NCBI GenBank assembly: GCA_003023185.1
Contig: PXSB01000057.1
Coordinates: forward strand, 1 to 35,832
Direction of reading: 5' to 3'
Length of the DNA stretch: 35,832 bases
Source of the DNA: Halobacteriales archaeon QS_9_67_17
Lineage (GTDB): Archaea; Halobacteriota; Halobacteria; Halobacteriales; Haloarculaceae
How positions within the stretch are numbered: the first letter of the stretch is position 1; every line of letters starts with the position of its first letter. The position numbers and the translations under genes were made by a program. The notes under the pieces are model-generated. The model was given only the letters and a program-made list of their open reading frames with translations, searched no databases and was not told the DNA's origin. Shown here piece by piece: positions 22,069 to 30,513 of this stretch.

Positions 22069-23649
22069 ATGGCTCAACAACGACAAGCGATGGGTGGACA
22101 GCCGATGTTCATCCTCTCGGAAGACACCGAGCGGACGCGCGGCGAAGACGCCCAGACATCGAACATTCAGGCGGGCAAAGCCGTCGCGGAAACCGTGCGA
22201 ACGACGCTCGGGCCGCGCGGCATGGACAAGATGCTCGTCTCCGACTCGGGTGATGTCGTCATCACGAACGACGGCGCGACGATCCTCGAGGAGATGGACA
22301 TCGAGCATCCCGCGGCGGATATGATCGTCGAGGTCGCCGCCACGCAGGAGGAGGAGGTCGGCGACGGTACGACGACCGCCTCGGTGCTGGCCGGGCGACT
22401 GCTCGCCAAGGCCGAGGACCTGCTGGAGGACGACGTACATCCCACGACCATCGTCGAGGGGTACCACGAGGCCAGCCGTCTCGCGCTGGACGCTATCGAC
22501 GAGGTCACGCTCGACGCGACCCTCGACGACGACCTGTTGGAGCAGGTGACCGAGTCGTCGATGACCGGCAAAGGTACCGGTGACATCGACGCCGCCACGC
22601 TGGCGGAGACGGTCGTAACCGCTGTCAAGCACGCCCAGACCGACGACGGCGTCGCTCGCGACGACATTACCGTCCGTACGCAGACGGGTGGCGGCGCGTC
22701 CGCCACGCGACTCGTCGAGGGCGTCATCTCCGAGGAGGAGCCGGTTCACGCGGAGATGCCACGGAGCGTCTCCGACGCCGATGTCGCCGTTCTCGATTTG
22801 GACCTCGATCTGCAGGAGGCGAACATCGACGCCGAGTACAACGTCACCGATGTCGACCAGTTAGAGCAGGCCATCTCCGCCGAGGAGGAGGAGCTGCGCA
22901 GCTACGCCGAGAGTGTCGTTGACGCCGGCGTCGATGTCGCTTTCGTCACCGGTGACATCGAGGACCGCGTCGCGTCTATCCTCGCGAAGGAAGGCGTACT
23001 CGCGGTCGACAGCGTCTCCGACGACGAGGCAACCCGCATCACCCGCACGGTCGGCGCGACCACCGTCGGCTCCGTCAAGGACCTGGAGGCCGAAGACCTC
23101 GGCTCCGCCGAGACGGTGCGCGTCGAGACGTTCGGCGACGAGGAGCTCGCTTTTATCGAGGGCGGCGCGAACGCGGAGACGGTCACGCTGTTCGCCCGCG
23201 GCGGCACCGAACACGTCACCGACGAGCTCGAACGCGCGCTCAACGACGCTATCGATGTCGCCATCGCGGCGCTCGACGAGGGCGGTGCCGTCCCCGGTGC
23301 CGGCGCGACGGAGATCGCCATCGCCGACCAGATCCGGTCGGGCACGGCCGCTATCGAGGGGCGCAAGCAGTTGGCCGTCGAGGCGTTCGCTGACGCCGTC
23401 GACGTGCTTCCGCGCACCCTCGCGGAGAACACCGGCATGGACCCCATCGACGCGCTCGTCGACCTGCGGACGACCCACGAGAGCGAGGGCCTCGCCGGTC
23501 TCATCGCCGAGGGCCAGACGGGCCACGTCGGCGACCCCATCGAGGCGGGCGTGCTCGACCCCGCGGCCGTCAAGCGGGAAGCCGTCGAGTCGGCCACCGA
23601 GGCCGCCACGATGATCGCCCGCATCGACGACGTTATCTCCGCGAACTGA
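22069..23649 (+). CDS. Thermosome (group II chaperonin) subunit, CCT3-like
   Basis: This 526-residue ATP-dependent chaperonin subunit has [20 protein letters not shown] (quoted as [15 protein letters not shown]), [27 protein letters not shown], the ATPase loop [12 protein letters not shown] and the C-terminal [15 protein letters not shown]. Group II chaperonins form double rings with a built-in lid and fold proteins in the cytosol. The C-terminus stops at [12 protein letters not shown], without the Gly-Gly-Met repeats that end many haloarchaeal subunits, as recalled for the shorter CCT3 paralogue of Haloferax. ATG 22069 follows TTTATATA. A T-run lies behind the stop. Confidence 0.95.
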   Translation: MAQQRQAMGGQPMFILSEDTERTRGEDAQTSNIQAGKAVAETVRTTLGPRGMDKMLVSDSGDVVITNDGATILEEMDIEHPAADMIVEVAATQEEEVGDGTTTASVLAGRLLAKAEDLLEDDVHPTTIVEGYHEASRLALDAIDEVTLDATLDDDLLEQVTESSMTGKGTGDIDAATLAETVVTAVKHAQTDDGVARDDITVRTQTGGGASATRLVEGVISEEEPVHAEMPRSVSDADVAVLDLDLDLQEANIDAEYNVTDVDQLEQAISAEEEELRSYAESVVDAGVDVAFVTGDIEDRVASILAKEGVLAVDSVSDDEATRITRTVGATTVGSVKDLEAEDLGSAETVRVETFGDEELAFIEGGANAETVTLFARGGTEHVTDELERALNDAIDVAIAALDEGGAVPGAGATEIAIADQIRSGTAAIEGRKQLAVEAFADAVDVLPRTLAENTGMDPIDALVDLRTTHESEGLAGLIAEGQTGHVGDPIEAGVLDPAAVKREAVESATEAATMIARIDDVISAN

Positions 23650-23663
23650 GCCACGACACGTCC

Positions 23664-23668
23664 TTTTT
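23664..23668 (+). terminator. Oligo-T terminator behind the thermosome gene
   Basis: CCTTTTTAT begins about 13 nt after the stop codon at 23649, in the non-template strand, as expected for archaeal transcription termination. Confidence 0.45.
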
Positions 23669-23766
23669 ATCGCGTAGATTCGGCCGATTAGCTCGCCGTT
23701 CATCACTTCAACGGCCCCGGTATGCGGGCCGCCGTCGGAACCGCGCCAGTCCCCTATCGTCACGCG

Positions 23767-24879
23767 ATGACGCACGGCAATCACGACGACCAGTCGGCCG
23801 GCCACGCCGACGGCAAGCCGGACGCTACTATCACTCGCGGCCGCGACTACGACAAGACGCCGCTCATCGTCACGTGGGAGGTGACACAGGCGTGTGCGCT
23901 CTCGTGTGACCACTGTCGCGCGGCTGCCATCGAGGGGCGACACTCCGATGAACTGTCGACCGCGGAGGGCAAGGCGCTCGTTGACGAGGTGGCGGGGTTC
24001 GATCCGACACCGGTGCTCGTGTTCTCTGGCGGCGACCCGCTGGAGCGACCCGACCTGTTTGAACTGATCGCGTACGCGACGGAGCGGGTTCCGACCGCGG
24101 TGACGCCGGCACCGACCCCGGCACTCGACCGCGAGACGGTCGCGCGGTTCGCGGACGCTGGCGTGCGGCGGATGGCCCTGAGCCTCGACGGGGCGACCGC
24201 CGAGCGCCACGACGCGTTCCGCGGCGAAGCGGGGTCGTTCGCGACCGTGCGACGGGCCGCCGCGTGGGCCGCCGAGGAGGGGCTCGACGTGCAGGTGAAC
24301 ACGACTGTCACGGCCGAGACGGTCGACGACCTGCCGGCCATCGCGGATCTGGTCGCCGACCTCGGCGCGGTCATGTGGGAGGTGTTCTTCCTCGTGCCGC
24401 TCGGTCGCGGCGCGGCGCTGGACGAACTCGGCCCCGCACGCGCCGAGTCGGTGCTGGCGTGGCTCTACGACCACGCCCGCGAAGCGCCCTATCGCGTCAT
24501 CACCGTAGAAGCGCCCCAGTATCGTCGGATCGCGACGGCACGGAGCAACGGCGACGCCCGCGTCGGGTCAACGCGAGCGGGTCGCGGCTTCGTCTTCGTG
24601 AGCCACACCGGCGACGTGTACCCGTCCGGCTTCCTTCCTGTCGGGGTGGGCAACGTCCGCGAGACGCCGCTGTCTGATCTGTATCGCGAGGCCGATCTCA
24701 TGCAGAAGTTGCGCGACGCCGCCGAGTTCACCGGACCGTGTGGCCGGTGTCCCCACCGTCGACAGTGCGGTGGCTCTCGCTCGCGGGCGTTCGCGAGGAC
24801 GGGCGACCCGCTTGCGAGCGATCCGCTGTGTGAGTGGGTCGCCGAGGGGTTACCAGCCAGTCGGTCAGAGTCGGACTGA
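23767..24879 (+). CDS. ahbD: Radical SAM/SPASM protein, AhbD-like haem synthase
   Basis: This 370-residue radical SAM enzyme has the [4Fe-4S] motif C43-x3-C47-x2-C50 (QACALSCDHCRAA), the SAM-binding VFSGGDPLERPD and RMALSLDGATAERHD. Its C-terminal cysteine cluster CGRCPHRRQCGG with a following CEW resembles SPASM/auxiliary clusters. AhbD decarboxylates iron-coproporphyrin to haem b in the siroheme-dependent pathway of archaea. The convergent partner at 24982 resembles AhbC, the preceding enzyme of that pathway, which strengthens this call; it remains a family-level inference. A longer start at ATG 23722 is possible, adding 15 residues. It converges on the AhbC gene. Confidence 0.78.
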   Translation: MTHGNHDDQSAGHADGKPDATITRGRDYDKTPLIVTWEVTQACALSCDHCRAAAIEGRHSDELSTAEGKALVDEVAGFDPTPVLVFSGGDPLERPDLFELIAYATERVPTAVTPAPTPALDRETVARFADAGVRRMALSLDGATAERHDAFRGEAGSFATVRRAAAWAAEEGLDVQVNTTVTAETVDDLPAIADLVADLGAVMWEVFFLVPLGRGAALDELGPARAESVLAWLYDHAREAPYRVITVEAPQYRRIATARSNGDARVGSTRAGRGFVFVSHTGDVYPSGFLPVGVGNVRETPLSDLYREADLMQKLRDAAEFTGPCGRCPHRRQCGGSRSRAFARTGDPLASDPLCEWVAEGLPASRSESD

Positions 24880-24912
24880 ACACTACGAGTTGGAGGTCCC
24901 GGACTCCATCTC

Positions 24913-24928
24913 TGCCGGCACTCCGGCA
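24913..24928. terminator. Hairpin between the convergent radical-SAM genes
   Basis: TGCCGG-CACT-CCGGCA forms a perfect 6-bp stem with a 4-nt loop in the 102-bp gap between convergent genes, a plausible bidirectional mRNA end. A short T-run (GGTTTTGC, about 24960) lies nearby. Confidence 0.4.
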
Positions 24929-24981
24929 CCATCGGCTCGGGGTCACTCCCTCGCGTCAGGTTTTGCTCGACAGGCACCGGG

Positions 24982-26211
24982 TCAGTCGGCGGGCTCCGAG
25001 ACAGAGTCGGGGCTGTCGCCGTCTGCCGGCGGCACGTCTCGCTGTCGCTCGGCGTCAGTGAGATAACACTGTGGGTCGGGAGCGAAGGGGTCGCCGTGGA
25101 CCGCGAGCGCGCGGAGCGGTGACCCACCGCGACAGACATCGCGGTAACAGCAGTCGGCACACTTCCCGGAGAGGTGATCCTCACGGTTCCGCAGGCGAGC
25201 GAGCAGCGGATTCGCGGTGTCAGTCCAGATGCGGCCGAACGGGCGGTCCCGGACGTTACCGAGGGCGTACCTTTGCCAGAACTGCGTGAGGTGGACGTTA
25301 CCGCGGTAGTCGATGTCGGCGACGCGCTCGCCGGCCGGGTCGCCGCCGTTGCGCCGCAGATACTCGTACACTCGCCGTGCGGCCGTCGCGCCGAGTTCTT
25401 TGCGGGCGTACTCAACGAGGAAGGCGGCGTCCGCGTAGTTGCCGACGAGCAGCGTCTCTATCTCCGCGCCGTCCGCGTGGTACTCGCGGGTGAGGTCACA
25501 GAGCCGGCGGACCACGCGCCGCCGCGCCGCAGGCGTGAGGTCGGCGTCCTGAACGGCCGCGCCCCGCCCCCCGTAGTCGAGATGGTAGAAGCAGAATCGG
25601 TCGACGCCGACATTGTGGAGCAGGTCGATCACCCCCGGCATGTCGTCGACGGTGCGTTCCGTGACCGTGTAGCGGAGCCCGGTCTTGAGCCCGGCATCGA
25701 GACACGCCTCGATGCCGTCGACCGCGGCGTCGAACGCGCCCTCCTCGCCGCGGAACGCGTCGTTCGTCTCGGGAAGGCCGTCGACGCTGACGCCGGCGTA
25801 CGCCAGTCCCGCGTCCCGGAGGTCGCGGGCACGCTCGCGGGTCAACAGCGTCCCGTTCGTCGAGAGCACCGGCCGGATTCCCCGGTCGGCGGCGTGCCCG
25901 ACCAGCTCCGTCACGTCGTCGCGCACCAGCGGCTCACCTCCCGAGAACAGAACGACCGGCACGCCAAACTCGGCCAACTCGTTGATCAGCCGTTTCCCTT
26001 CGGCCGTCGAGAGTTCGCCCGTCGCCGGCTCTGTCTCGGCGCTGGCATAACAGTGCTCGCAGTAGAGGTTACACCCCTTCGTAGTGTTCCAGACGACGAC
26101 CGGCTTCCGCTGTCGCTGCTCGGTGATCTGGTCGGGACCGGAGGGGTCGTCGTAGCGGAGGCCGTCGCCCTCCGCCGCCAGCCCGCAGAGCAGTTTGCTG
26201 ACCGAGATCAT
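24982..26211 (-). CDS. ahbC: Radical SAM protein, AhbC-like (12,18-didecarboxysiroheme deacetylase)
   Basis: This 409-residue protein has the N-terminus MISVSKLLCGLAAEGDGLRY, close to the typical AhbC opening 'MIGISKLYCGTVE...LRYG'. The KPVVVWNTTKGCNLYCEHCY core (C47-x3-C51-x2-C54), LFSGGEPLVRDD and VSVDGLPETNDAF (SAM pocket) follow, with a C-terminal SPASM-like cluster (GKCADCCYRDVCRGG and DPQCYLT). AhbC removes acetate side chains from didecarboxysiroheme to give iron-coproporphyrin, in the cytoplasm. ATGA overlap with the upstream PaaB-like gene marks an operon. No siroheme decarboxylases (AhbA/B) are in the window. Confidence 0.83.
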   Translation of the reverse strand: MISVSKLLCGLAAEGDGLRYDDPSGPDQITEQRQRKPVVVWNTTKGCNLYCEHCYASAETEPATGELSTAEGKRLINELAEFGVPVVLFSGGEPLVRDDVTELVGHAADRGIRPVLSTNGTLLTRERARDLRDAGLAYAGVSVDGLPETNDAFRGEEGAFDAAVDGIEACLDAGLKTGLRYTVTERTVDDMPGVIDLLHNVGVDRFCFYHLDYGGRGAAVQDADLTPAARRRVVRRLCDLTREYHADGAEIETLLVGNYADAAFLVEYARKELGATAARRVYEYLRRNGGDPAGERVADIDYRGNVHLTQFWQRYALGNVRDRPFGRIWTDTANPLLARLRNREDHLSGKCADCCYRDVCRGGSPLRALAVHGDPFAPDPQCYLTDAERQRDVPPADGDSPDSVSEPAD

Positions 26212-26468
26212 GCGTCCGCCGGGGCCTCGGTGCGGTCACACAGCGGGCACTCCGCGTAGCGACACACGGCCTCCGCCGGACAGAGCCAGATGTCGGCCGC
26301 GTCGCCGAACAGCGTCGCCGCTTGTTCGTAGGCGACGCCCTCGGATCCGGCCGTCACGCTGCCGACGTGCCGGAGCGACGAATCGGCGCCCGGCCGGACG
26401 AACGTCTCCCACTCGCGGCTGTCGCCCGACGACCGTTCGACCCGCGTCCACTTGCGCGTGTCTACCAT
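26208..26468 (-). CDS. PaaB-like small protein co-encoded with AhbC
   Basis: This 86-residue protein reads EWETFVRPGADSSLRHVGSV (quoted as WETFVRPGADSSLRHVGSV), TAGSEGVAYEQAATLFGDAADIWLCPAEAVCRY (quoted as AYEQAATLFGDAADIWLCP). The WxxFVRP...LRHVGSV...AYEQA...LF...IWLCPA pattern resembles PaaB, the small structural subunit of phenylacetyl-CoA epoxidase. No other Paa subunit is nearby, so a haem-pathway accessory role is inferred from the 4-nt ATGA overlap with AhbC. The C-terminal cysteines (CRYAECPLC) could bind iron or zinc. The gene is divergent from the HTH_10 regulator at 26587. Confidence 0.75.
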   Translation of the reverse strand: MVDTRKWTRVERSSGDSREWETFVRPGADSSLRHVGSVTAGSEGVAYEQAATLFGDAADIWLCPAEAVCRYAECPLCDRTEAPADA

Positions 26469-26557
26469 GTCTTTGATAGCGGCGCGGTCCGGAAGCCACC
26501 CGGTCCTCCGTGCTGTGGTCGTTTATACCTCGACGTATCAGCCGTTGGTCACAAACC

Positions 26558-26586
26558 ACTAACACGTGGCGACCGAACCCACGTGT
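26558..26586 (+). promoter_or_regulatory. Operator-like inverted repeat abutting the HTH_10 gene start
   Basis: ACACGTGG (26562-26569), a 9-nt spacer and CCACGTGT (26579-26586) form a perfect 8-bp inverted repeat that ends on the base before ATG 26587. A CACTAAC element about 27 nt upstream would make the mRNA leaderless, so the repeat would lie between TATA box and transcription start, an ideal repressor site. Function is inferred. Confidence 0.5.
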
Positions 26587-27228
26587 ATGTCGTCTGGCTT
26601 TCGTGCAGAGCTCCGAGTTACTGACCCGCCGGACTGTCAGGTAGCGGCCGCCACGGCGGGGACCGGTGACGCGTCTGCCGTCACGTGGGGCGGCGACGGG
26701 ACGACGGTCACCGAGGAGGTGACGATGCCCGCCGACAGCGACCCCGCCGGAATGGACGAGGTGTTCTCGGACGGCGACCGGAGCGTCTACCGCTTCGACC
26801 GACCGGCCGATCAGGACTGCATCTGTGAGGTGATCGAACGACACGGCGCTCCCATCCGAGACGTGCGCAGCGAGGACGGCACGCTCCTGCTCGCCTTCCA
26901 CGTCCGGGACGTGGCGACACTCCGCGATGCGGTCGCGGCGCTTCGCGAGACGACCGGTGGCGTCTCGCTCGTCCGGCTCACGCAGTCCGCCCCCGCAGGC
27001 GACGACCGTAACCTCGTGCTCGTCGACAGAGCGGCGCTAACCGACCGCCAGCGCGAGGTGTTGGAGACGGCCCACGACCTCGGCTACTTCGCGCGGCCGA
27101 AGGGTGCCAACGCGACTGAGGTGGCGGCCGAACTCGACATCTCGCGGTCGACGTTCGCGGAGCATCTCGCGGCCGCCCAGTCGAAGCTCTTCGACGCCGT
27201 GTTGGATCACGACGCCGCGGGTGTCTGA
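26587..27228 (+). CDS. HTH_10 (bacterio-opsin activator-like) transcriptional regulator
   Basis: This 213-residue protein has an N-terminal beta-rich sensor-like region (1-150: FRAELRVTDPPDCQVAAAT, VYRFDRPADQDCICEVIERH, quoted as FDRPADQDCICEVIE) and a C-terminal HTH_10 domain: LTDRQREVLETAHDLGYFARPKGANATEVAAELDISRSTFAEHLAAAQSKLF (quoted as LTDRQREVLETAHDLGYF and ISRSTFAEHLAAAQSKL). This combination is the Bat/DmsR class of haloarchaeal regulators. It is flanked by haem genes and, downstream on the same strand, the retinal enzyme Brp, suggesting it controls one or both. The ATG abuts the inverted repeat; GTG 26566 is less likely. Confidence 0.87.
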   Translation: MSSGFRAELRVTDPPDCQVAAATAGTGDASAVTWGGDGTTVTEEVTMPADSDPAGMDEVFSDGDRSVYRFDRPADQDCICEVIERHGAPIRDVRSEDGTLLLAFHVRDVATLRDAVAALRETTGGVSLVRLTQSAPAGDDRNLVLVDRAALTDRQREVLETAHDLGYFARPKGANATEVAAELDISRSTFAEHLAAAQSKLFDAVLDHDAAGV

Positions 27229-27284
27229 CGCGCAGGCGATTCGTTTGTCGCGCCGTCGGTCGGCGTTATCGGAGGTTCACACCG

Positions 27285-27292
27285 ATTAAAAT
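27285..27292 (+). promoter_or_regulatory. Candidate TATA box for the brp gene
   Basis: ATTAAAAT lies about 57 nt before the ATG at 27346, flanked by CACCG (27280-27284) and CGGTG (27303-27307), a small inverted repeat around the box. Transcription would give a roughly 30-nt leader. It is the AT-richest site in this gap. Confidence 0.35.
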
Positions 27293-27345
27293 AGCCACAG
27301 TACGGTGGAGCGGGGTACACTCACCACAGAACCGTATGGCGCGAC

Positions 27346-28407
27346 ATGGAAACGGGAACGCGCTCGTGGCTTTCGGTCGAGTCGGAATCGCCGGTAGACA
27401 TCGCGGTGACAGGATCGCGAGTCGCCCTACTCGTGCTCACGGTCGGCTTCCTCGGCGCGTCGCTGTCGGGGCTGCGCGTGTCGATGCGCGCGCAACTGCT
27501 CGCGTATCTCATCGGGATGGTCGCGCTGAATCTCCCTCACGGCGGCTACGAACACCTCGCGAATCTCCGCCGGCGCGTCAACAAGTTCCGCCTCCGCTAC
27601 GTCGCCGGCTACCTCCTCCTGCTGTTCGCGTATCTCGGCCTGTTCGCCGTCGCGCCGGTGCCCGGACTCGCGCTGGCGCTGGCCGTCGCCTGTGTGAAGG
27701 GCGGCGGCGGTGACCTCCACGCGATGGCCGTGACGACCGGCGACGACCATCTCCGAACGCTCCCGCAGCGACTCCTCGCCGTCGCCGCCCGTGGCGGTGC
27801 CGTGATGGCCGTCCCTATCGTCGCGTCGCCGGCGACGTTCCGCACGTTCAGCGCCATCATCGTCGGGCTGTTCGACCCCGGCGCGCTCGCGGCCTCGGGC
27901 GTGCCGCTCGGGACGACGCGCGTCCTCGTCGGCGGCGGCTACGGCGCGCTCGTCGCCGCGCATCTCGGTGTCGGCTTCCTCCGGCGGCAGGGAACCGGAA
28001 GTTGGCTCGCCGACGCGGCGGAGACCCTTCTCCTGATCGCGTACTTCGCCGTCGTGCCCGTCGTCGTCGCCGTCGGGCTCTACTTCCCGCTGTGGTACTC
28101 GCTGCGGCAGGTGGCCCGCGAACTGGCGGTCGAACCGGCACCGGCCAACGAGGGAGCAGACCTGCTCGCCGCCGAGACGACGGCCGGCGTCGCGCTCCGG
28201 GCGTGGGGTCTGCTGGTCGTCGGCGCGCTCTCGGTCAGCGGCGTCGCGGCGATCCTCTGGTGGGTCGCGCCAAACCCGCTCGGAACCGCGCCGCTCCTGT
28301 ACGGCGCCGTCGCCTTCTGGAGCGTGTTCATCAGTATCGTCGCCCTCCCGCACGTCGTCGTCGGAAGCGCGCTCGACCGCGGACGAGGGATCTGGCACGT
28401 CCCGTAG
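27346..28407 (+). CDS. brp: Brp/Blh-type beta-carotene 15,15'-dioxygenase
   Basis: This 353-residue integral membrane enzyme has about eight hydrophobic segments. It cleaves beta-carotene centrally to retinal, the chromophore of rhodopsins. Conserved histidines of the family are visible: H65 and H70 in LNLPHGGYEHL, H125 in GGGGDLHAM and H336 in ISIVALPHVVVG; they bind the non-haem iron. Its length is usual for haloarchaeal Brp/Blh. No opsin gene is present in the window. The start is ATG 27346, giving MET-G-T-R-S-W. It follows the HTH_10 regulator by 117 nt on the same strand and converges on a CrtI-like gene, so a retinoid/carotenoid cluster is likely. Confidence 0.87.
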   Translation: METGTRSWLSVESESPVDIAVTGSRVALLVLTVGFLGASLSGLRVSMRAQLLAYLIGMVALNLPHGGYEHLANLRRRVNKFRLRYVAGYLLLLFAYLGLFAVAPVPGLALALAVACVKGGGGDLHAMAVTTGDDHLRTLPQRLLAVAARGGAVMAVPIVASPATFRTFSAIIVGLFDPGALAASGVPLGTTRVLVGGGYGALVAAHLGVGFLRRQGTGSWLADAAETLLLIAYFAVVPVVVAVGLYFPLWYSLRQVARELAVEPAPANEGADLLAAETTAGVALRAWGLLVVGALSVSGVAAILWWVAPNPLGTAPLLYGAVAFWSVFISIVALPHVVVGSALDRGRGIWHVP

Positions 28408-28542
28408 AAACGACCCTCGTATCGTTGGGGTGCGCTCAGGCCCCTGTCCCGAACGCAGACGGACGCATCCAGCGTTCGATGCTGCCGCTGCGGGTCCGTG
28501 GGTCCGACCCGAATCCACGTGATCTCGTTTCTCGCTGCTCGA

Positions 28543-30075
28543 TCAGTCGCCAGCAGTCGGAATCGGTAGCCGCGCCATCGGCGACTCGCTCGTCGCGTCG
28601 GCGACGACGGCCGAGGCGGCGTGTTCGCCGCTGATGAGACACATCGGCATCCCGATGCCGGGCGTCGTGTAGCCGCCGACGTAGTAGAGCCCGTCGAGCG
28701 GGCCACAGTGTGAGGGCCGGAGCGGCCCGGTCTGTGTCAGCGTGTGCGCGAGACCGAGCGCCGTCCCCTCGGGCGCGTTGACCCACTCGGCGAACTCCGA
28801 CACGCAGGCCGTCTCCGCGACGCGAATCCGGTCGCGGAGGTCGACGCCAGTGTACTCGGCCACGTCCGCGAGCACCTGCTCGCGGTAGCGTTCGCGCTGG
28901 TCGGGGGTCGCCTCCAGCCCGGGCGCGATGGGAACCAACACGACGACTGTGTGACATCCCTCGGGCGCGACGGTGTCGTCGGTCATCGAGGGGACGTTCA
29001 CGTAGTAGGCGGGGTCGTCGGGCCAGCGCGGCTCCTCGAAGATGGACGCGAAGTGCGGATCCCAGTCGTCCGGCAGGACGAGCGTGTGGTGGGCCAACGG
29101 CTCGATATCCCCCTCGACGCCGAGATACAGCATGAACGCCGAGGGCGCGTACGTCGCGTTCTCCCAGCCGCCGAACGGGCCGTCGCGGGCACCCGGCGGC
29201 AGTAGCTCTCGCTCGACGTACGCCGGATTCGCGTTCGCGACGACGCGGTCGGCGGCCACGTCGCCCGCTTCGGTCGCGGCGACCAGTCGCCCGTCCGCGC
29301 GGTCGATGGCCGTCACTTCCCGGTTCGTCTCAATGGTGACGCCGAGTTCGCGCGCCAGCTCGGCCATCCCCTTGACGACGCTGTAGACGCCGCCTTCGGG
29401 GTAGTAGACGCCCATCCCGTGGTCGACGTGCGCCATCAGGTTGTACAGCGCCGGGGTGTTGTGGGGCGCGCCGCCGAGGAAGACGAGCGTGTACTGGAGC
29501 AACTGCTGGAGCTTTGGGTGGTCGAAGTAGTCCGCGACGTGGTCCTGCATCGATCCCAGTAGCGTCAGCCCCGGTGCCGACCGGAGCACGTCCACGTCGA
29601 CGAAGTCTCGGAGCCGCGGGCGGTCCTCGTAGACGAACCGCTCCATCCCCACCTCGTAGGTGTACGCCGCCTCGTCGAGATAGGCGTCGAACGCCTCGCC
29701 AGCACCGTCCTCGTACGACTCGAACAGGGCACGCACCCGCTCCGGGTCGTCCGGCACGTCGACGCGGTCGCCGTCCTTCCAGAAGACGCGGTACTTCGGG
29801 TCGAGACGCGTCAGGTCGTAGTAGTCGCCGGGCTCGCGGTCGAAGTGGCCGAAGAACCGCTCGAACACGTCGGGCATCAGATACCACGAGGGCCCGGTGT
29901 CGAACCGGAAGCCGTCGCGCTCCAGTCGCCCGGCGACGCCACCCACCCAGTCGTTCTTCTCCAGCAGGCGAACGTCGGCCCCGGCGTCGGCGAGATAGCA
30001 GGCCGCCGCGAGACCGCCGAAGCCGCCGCCGACGACCGGAACAGTCGTGCCGGCGAGCGGCGCGTCGTCGGTCAC
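28543..30075 (-). CDS. Phytoene-desaturase (CrtI) family carotenoid oxidoreductase
   Basis: This 510-residue FAD amine-oxidase-fold enzyme has the N-terminal dinucleotide motif VVGGGFGGLAAACYLADAG (residues 13-31), then VRLLEKNDWVGGVAGRLERDGFRFDTGPSWYLMPD (quoted as FRFDTGPSWYLMPDVFERFF) and the C-terminal YYVGGYTTPGIGMPMCLISGEHAA (quoted as VGGYTTPGIGMPMCLISG), the CrtI carotenoid-desaturase signature. It would introduce double bases such as those in lycopene or bacterioruberin precursors; exact substrate unresolved (CrtI versus CrtD). The GTG start overlaps the upstream small gene by 4 nt. The frame runs far upstream antisense to other genes, but that is a shadow. Confidence 0.87.
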   Translation of the reverse strand: MTDDAPLAGTTVPVVGGGFGGLAAACYLADAGADVRLLEKNDWVGGVAGRLERDGFRFDTGPSWYLMPDVFERFFGHFDREPGDYYDLTRLDPKYRVFWKDGDRVDVPDDPERVRALFESYEDGAGEAFDAYLDEAAYTYEVGMERFVYEDRPRLRDFVDVDVLRSAPGLTLLGSMQDHVADYFDHPKLQQLLQYTLVFLGGAPHNTPALYNLMAHVDHGMGVYYPEGGVYSVVKGMAELARELGVTIETNREVTAIDRADGRLVAATEAGDVAADRVVANANPAYVERELLPPGARDGPFGGWENATYAPSAFMLYLGVEGDIEPLAHHTLVLPDDWDPHFASIFEEPRWPDDPAYYVNVPSMTDDTVAPEGCHTVVVLVPIAPGLEATPDQRERYREQVLADVAEYTGVDLRDRIRVAETACVSEFAEWVNAPEGTALGLAHTLTQTGPLRPSHCGPLDGLYYVGGYTTPGIGMPMCLISGEHAASAVVADATSESPMARLPIPTAGD

Positions 30076-30404
30076 GGCGCGATCACCTCGACATTCTCCG
30101 CGCCCCACACGAACGAGGCGTGCGCGCGGTCGTCGAAGGAGAGATACTCGCCGAGCGTGCCGAGCGCCACCCGACACAGCGGCGGCTCGCGCTCGGTCGT
30201 CTGCCTCGGCTCCTCGTCGTCGGAGGCGAACCACTCCTCGCGGACGGCGGCGTCCGTCGCGACGTAGCGGAGTCGCGCGCCGCTCTCGAATCTGATCACG
30301 ACCGCGTCTCGGCCCGCGACGGTCGCCTGTGTTCGCACCTGTTCGACCGCGGGCAGGTCCGAGCCACTCTCCGTGCGTCCCCCCTGTCGTGTCTCCGAGG
30401 ACAT
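30072..30404 (-). CDS. Unrecognised 110-residue protein upstream of the CrtI-like gene
   Basis: The protein is soluble and acidic-basic mixed, with AVVIRFESGARLRYVATD at about residues 39-56 and LGEYLSFDDRAHASFVWGAENVEVIAP (quoted as RAHASFVWGAENVEVIAP) at its end, probably a small beta-rich domain. I do not recognise a family. It overlaps the downstream carotenoid desaturase by GTGA, so it is translationally coupled and perhaps an accessory protein. Two starts are possible: ATG 30404, or GTG 30431, which is better placed relative to an ATTAGG box. Confidence 0.65.
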   Translation of the reverse strand: MSSETRQGGRTESGSDLPAVEQVRTQATVAGRDAVVIRFESGARLRYVATDAAVREEWFASDDEEPRQTTEREPPLCRVALGTLGEYLSFDDRAHASFVWGAENVEVIAP

Positions 30405-30438
30405 ACACGAGCGTAGGGAACGACCGGCCACCAGCCAC

Positions 30439-30458
30439 GCCCCACAGTATGGTGGGGC
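30439..30458. promoter_or_regulatory. Perfect 7-bp inverted repeat between divergent genes
   Basis: GCCCCAC-AGTATG-GTGGGGC lies in the divergent gap between the gene ending at 30404 (minus) and SurE at 30514 (plus), just before the ATCCTAATCC box. It could be an operator or a 5'-UTR hairpin; neither is proven. Confidence 0.4.
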
Positions 30459-30513
30459 ATCCTAATCCGGCGGAAGCACAACACACATCGGCGGGGGCCG
30501 CATCCGACGGCTC

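Noticed and set aside
22861..24474. 537-residue minus-strand open frame through the thermosome and AhbD genes.
   Set aside because: It is antisense to two clearly recognised genes and shows no domain; a shadow frame.
25174..26259. 361-residue plus-strand open frame.
   Set aside because: It is antisense to AhbC, whose radical SAM motifs are complete; no independent evidence for coding.
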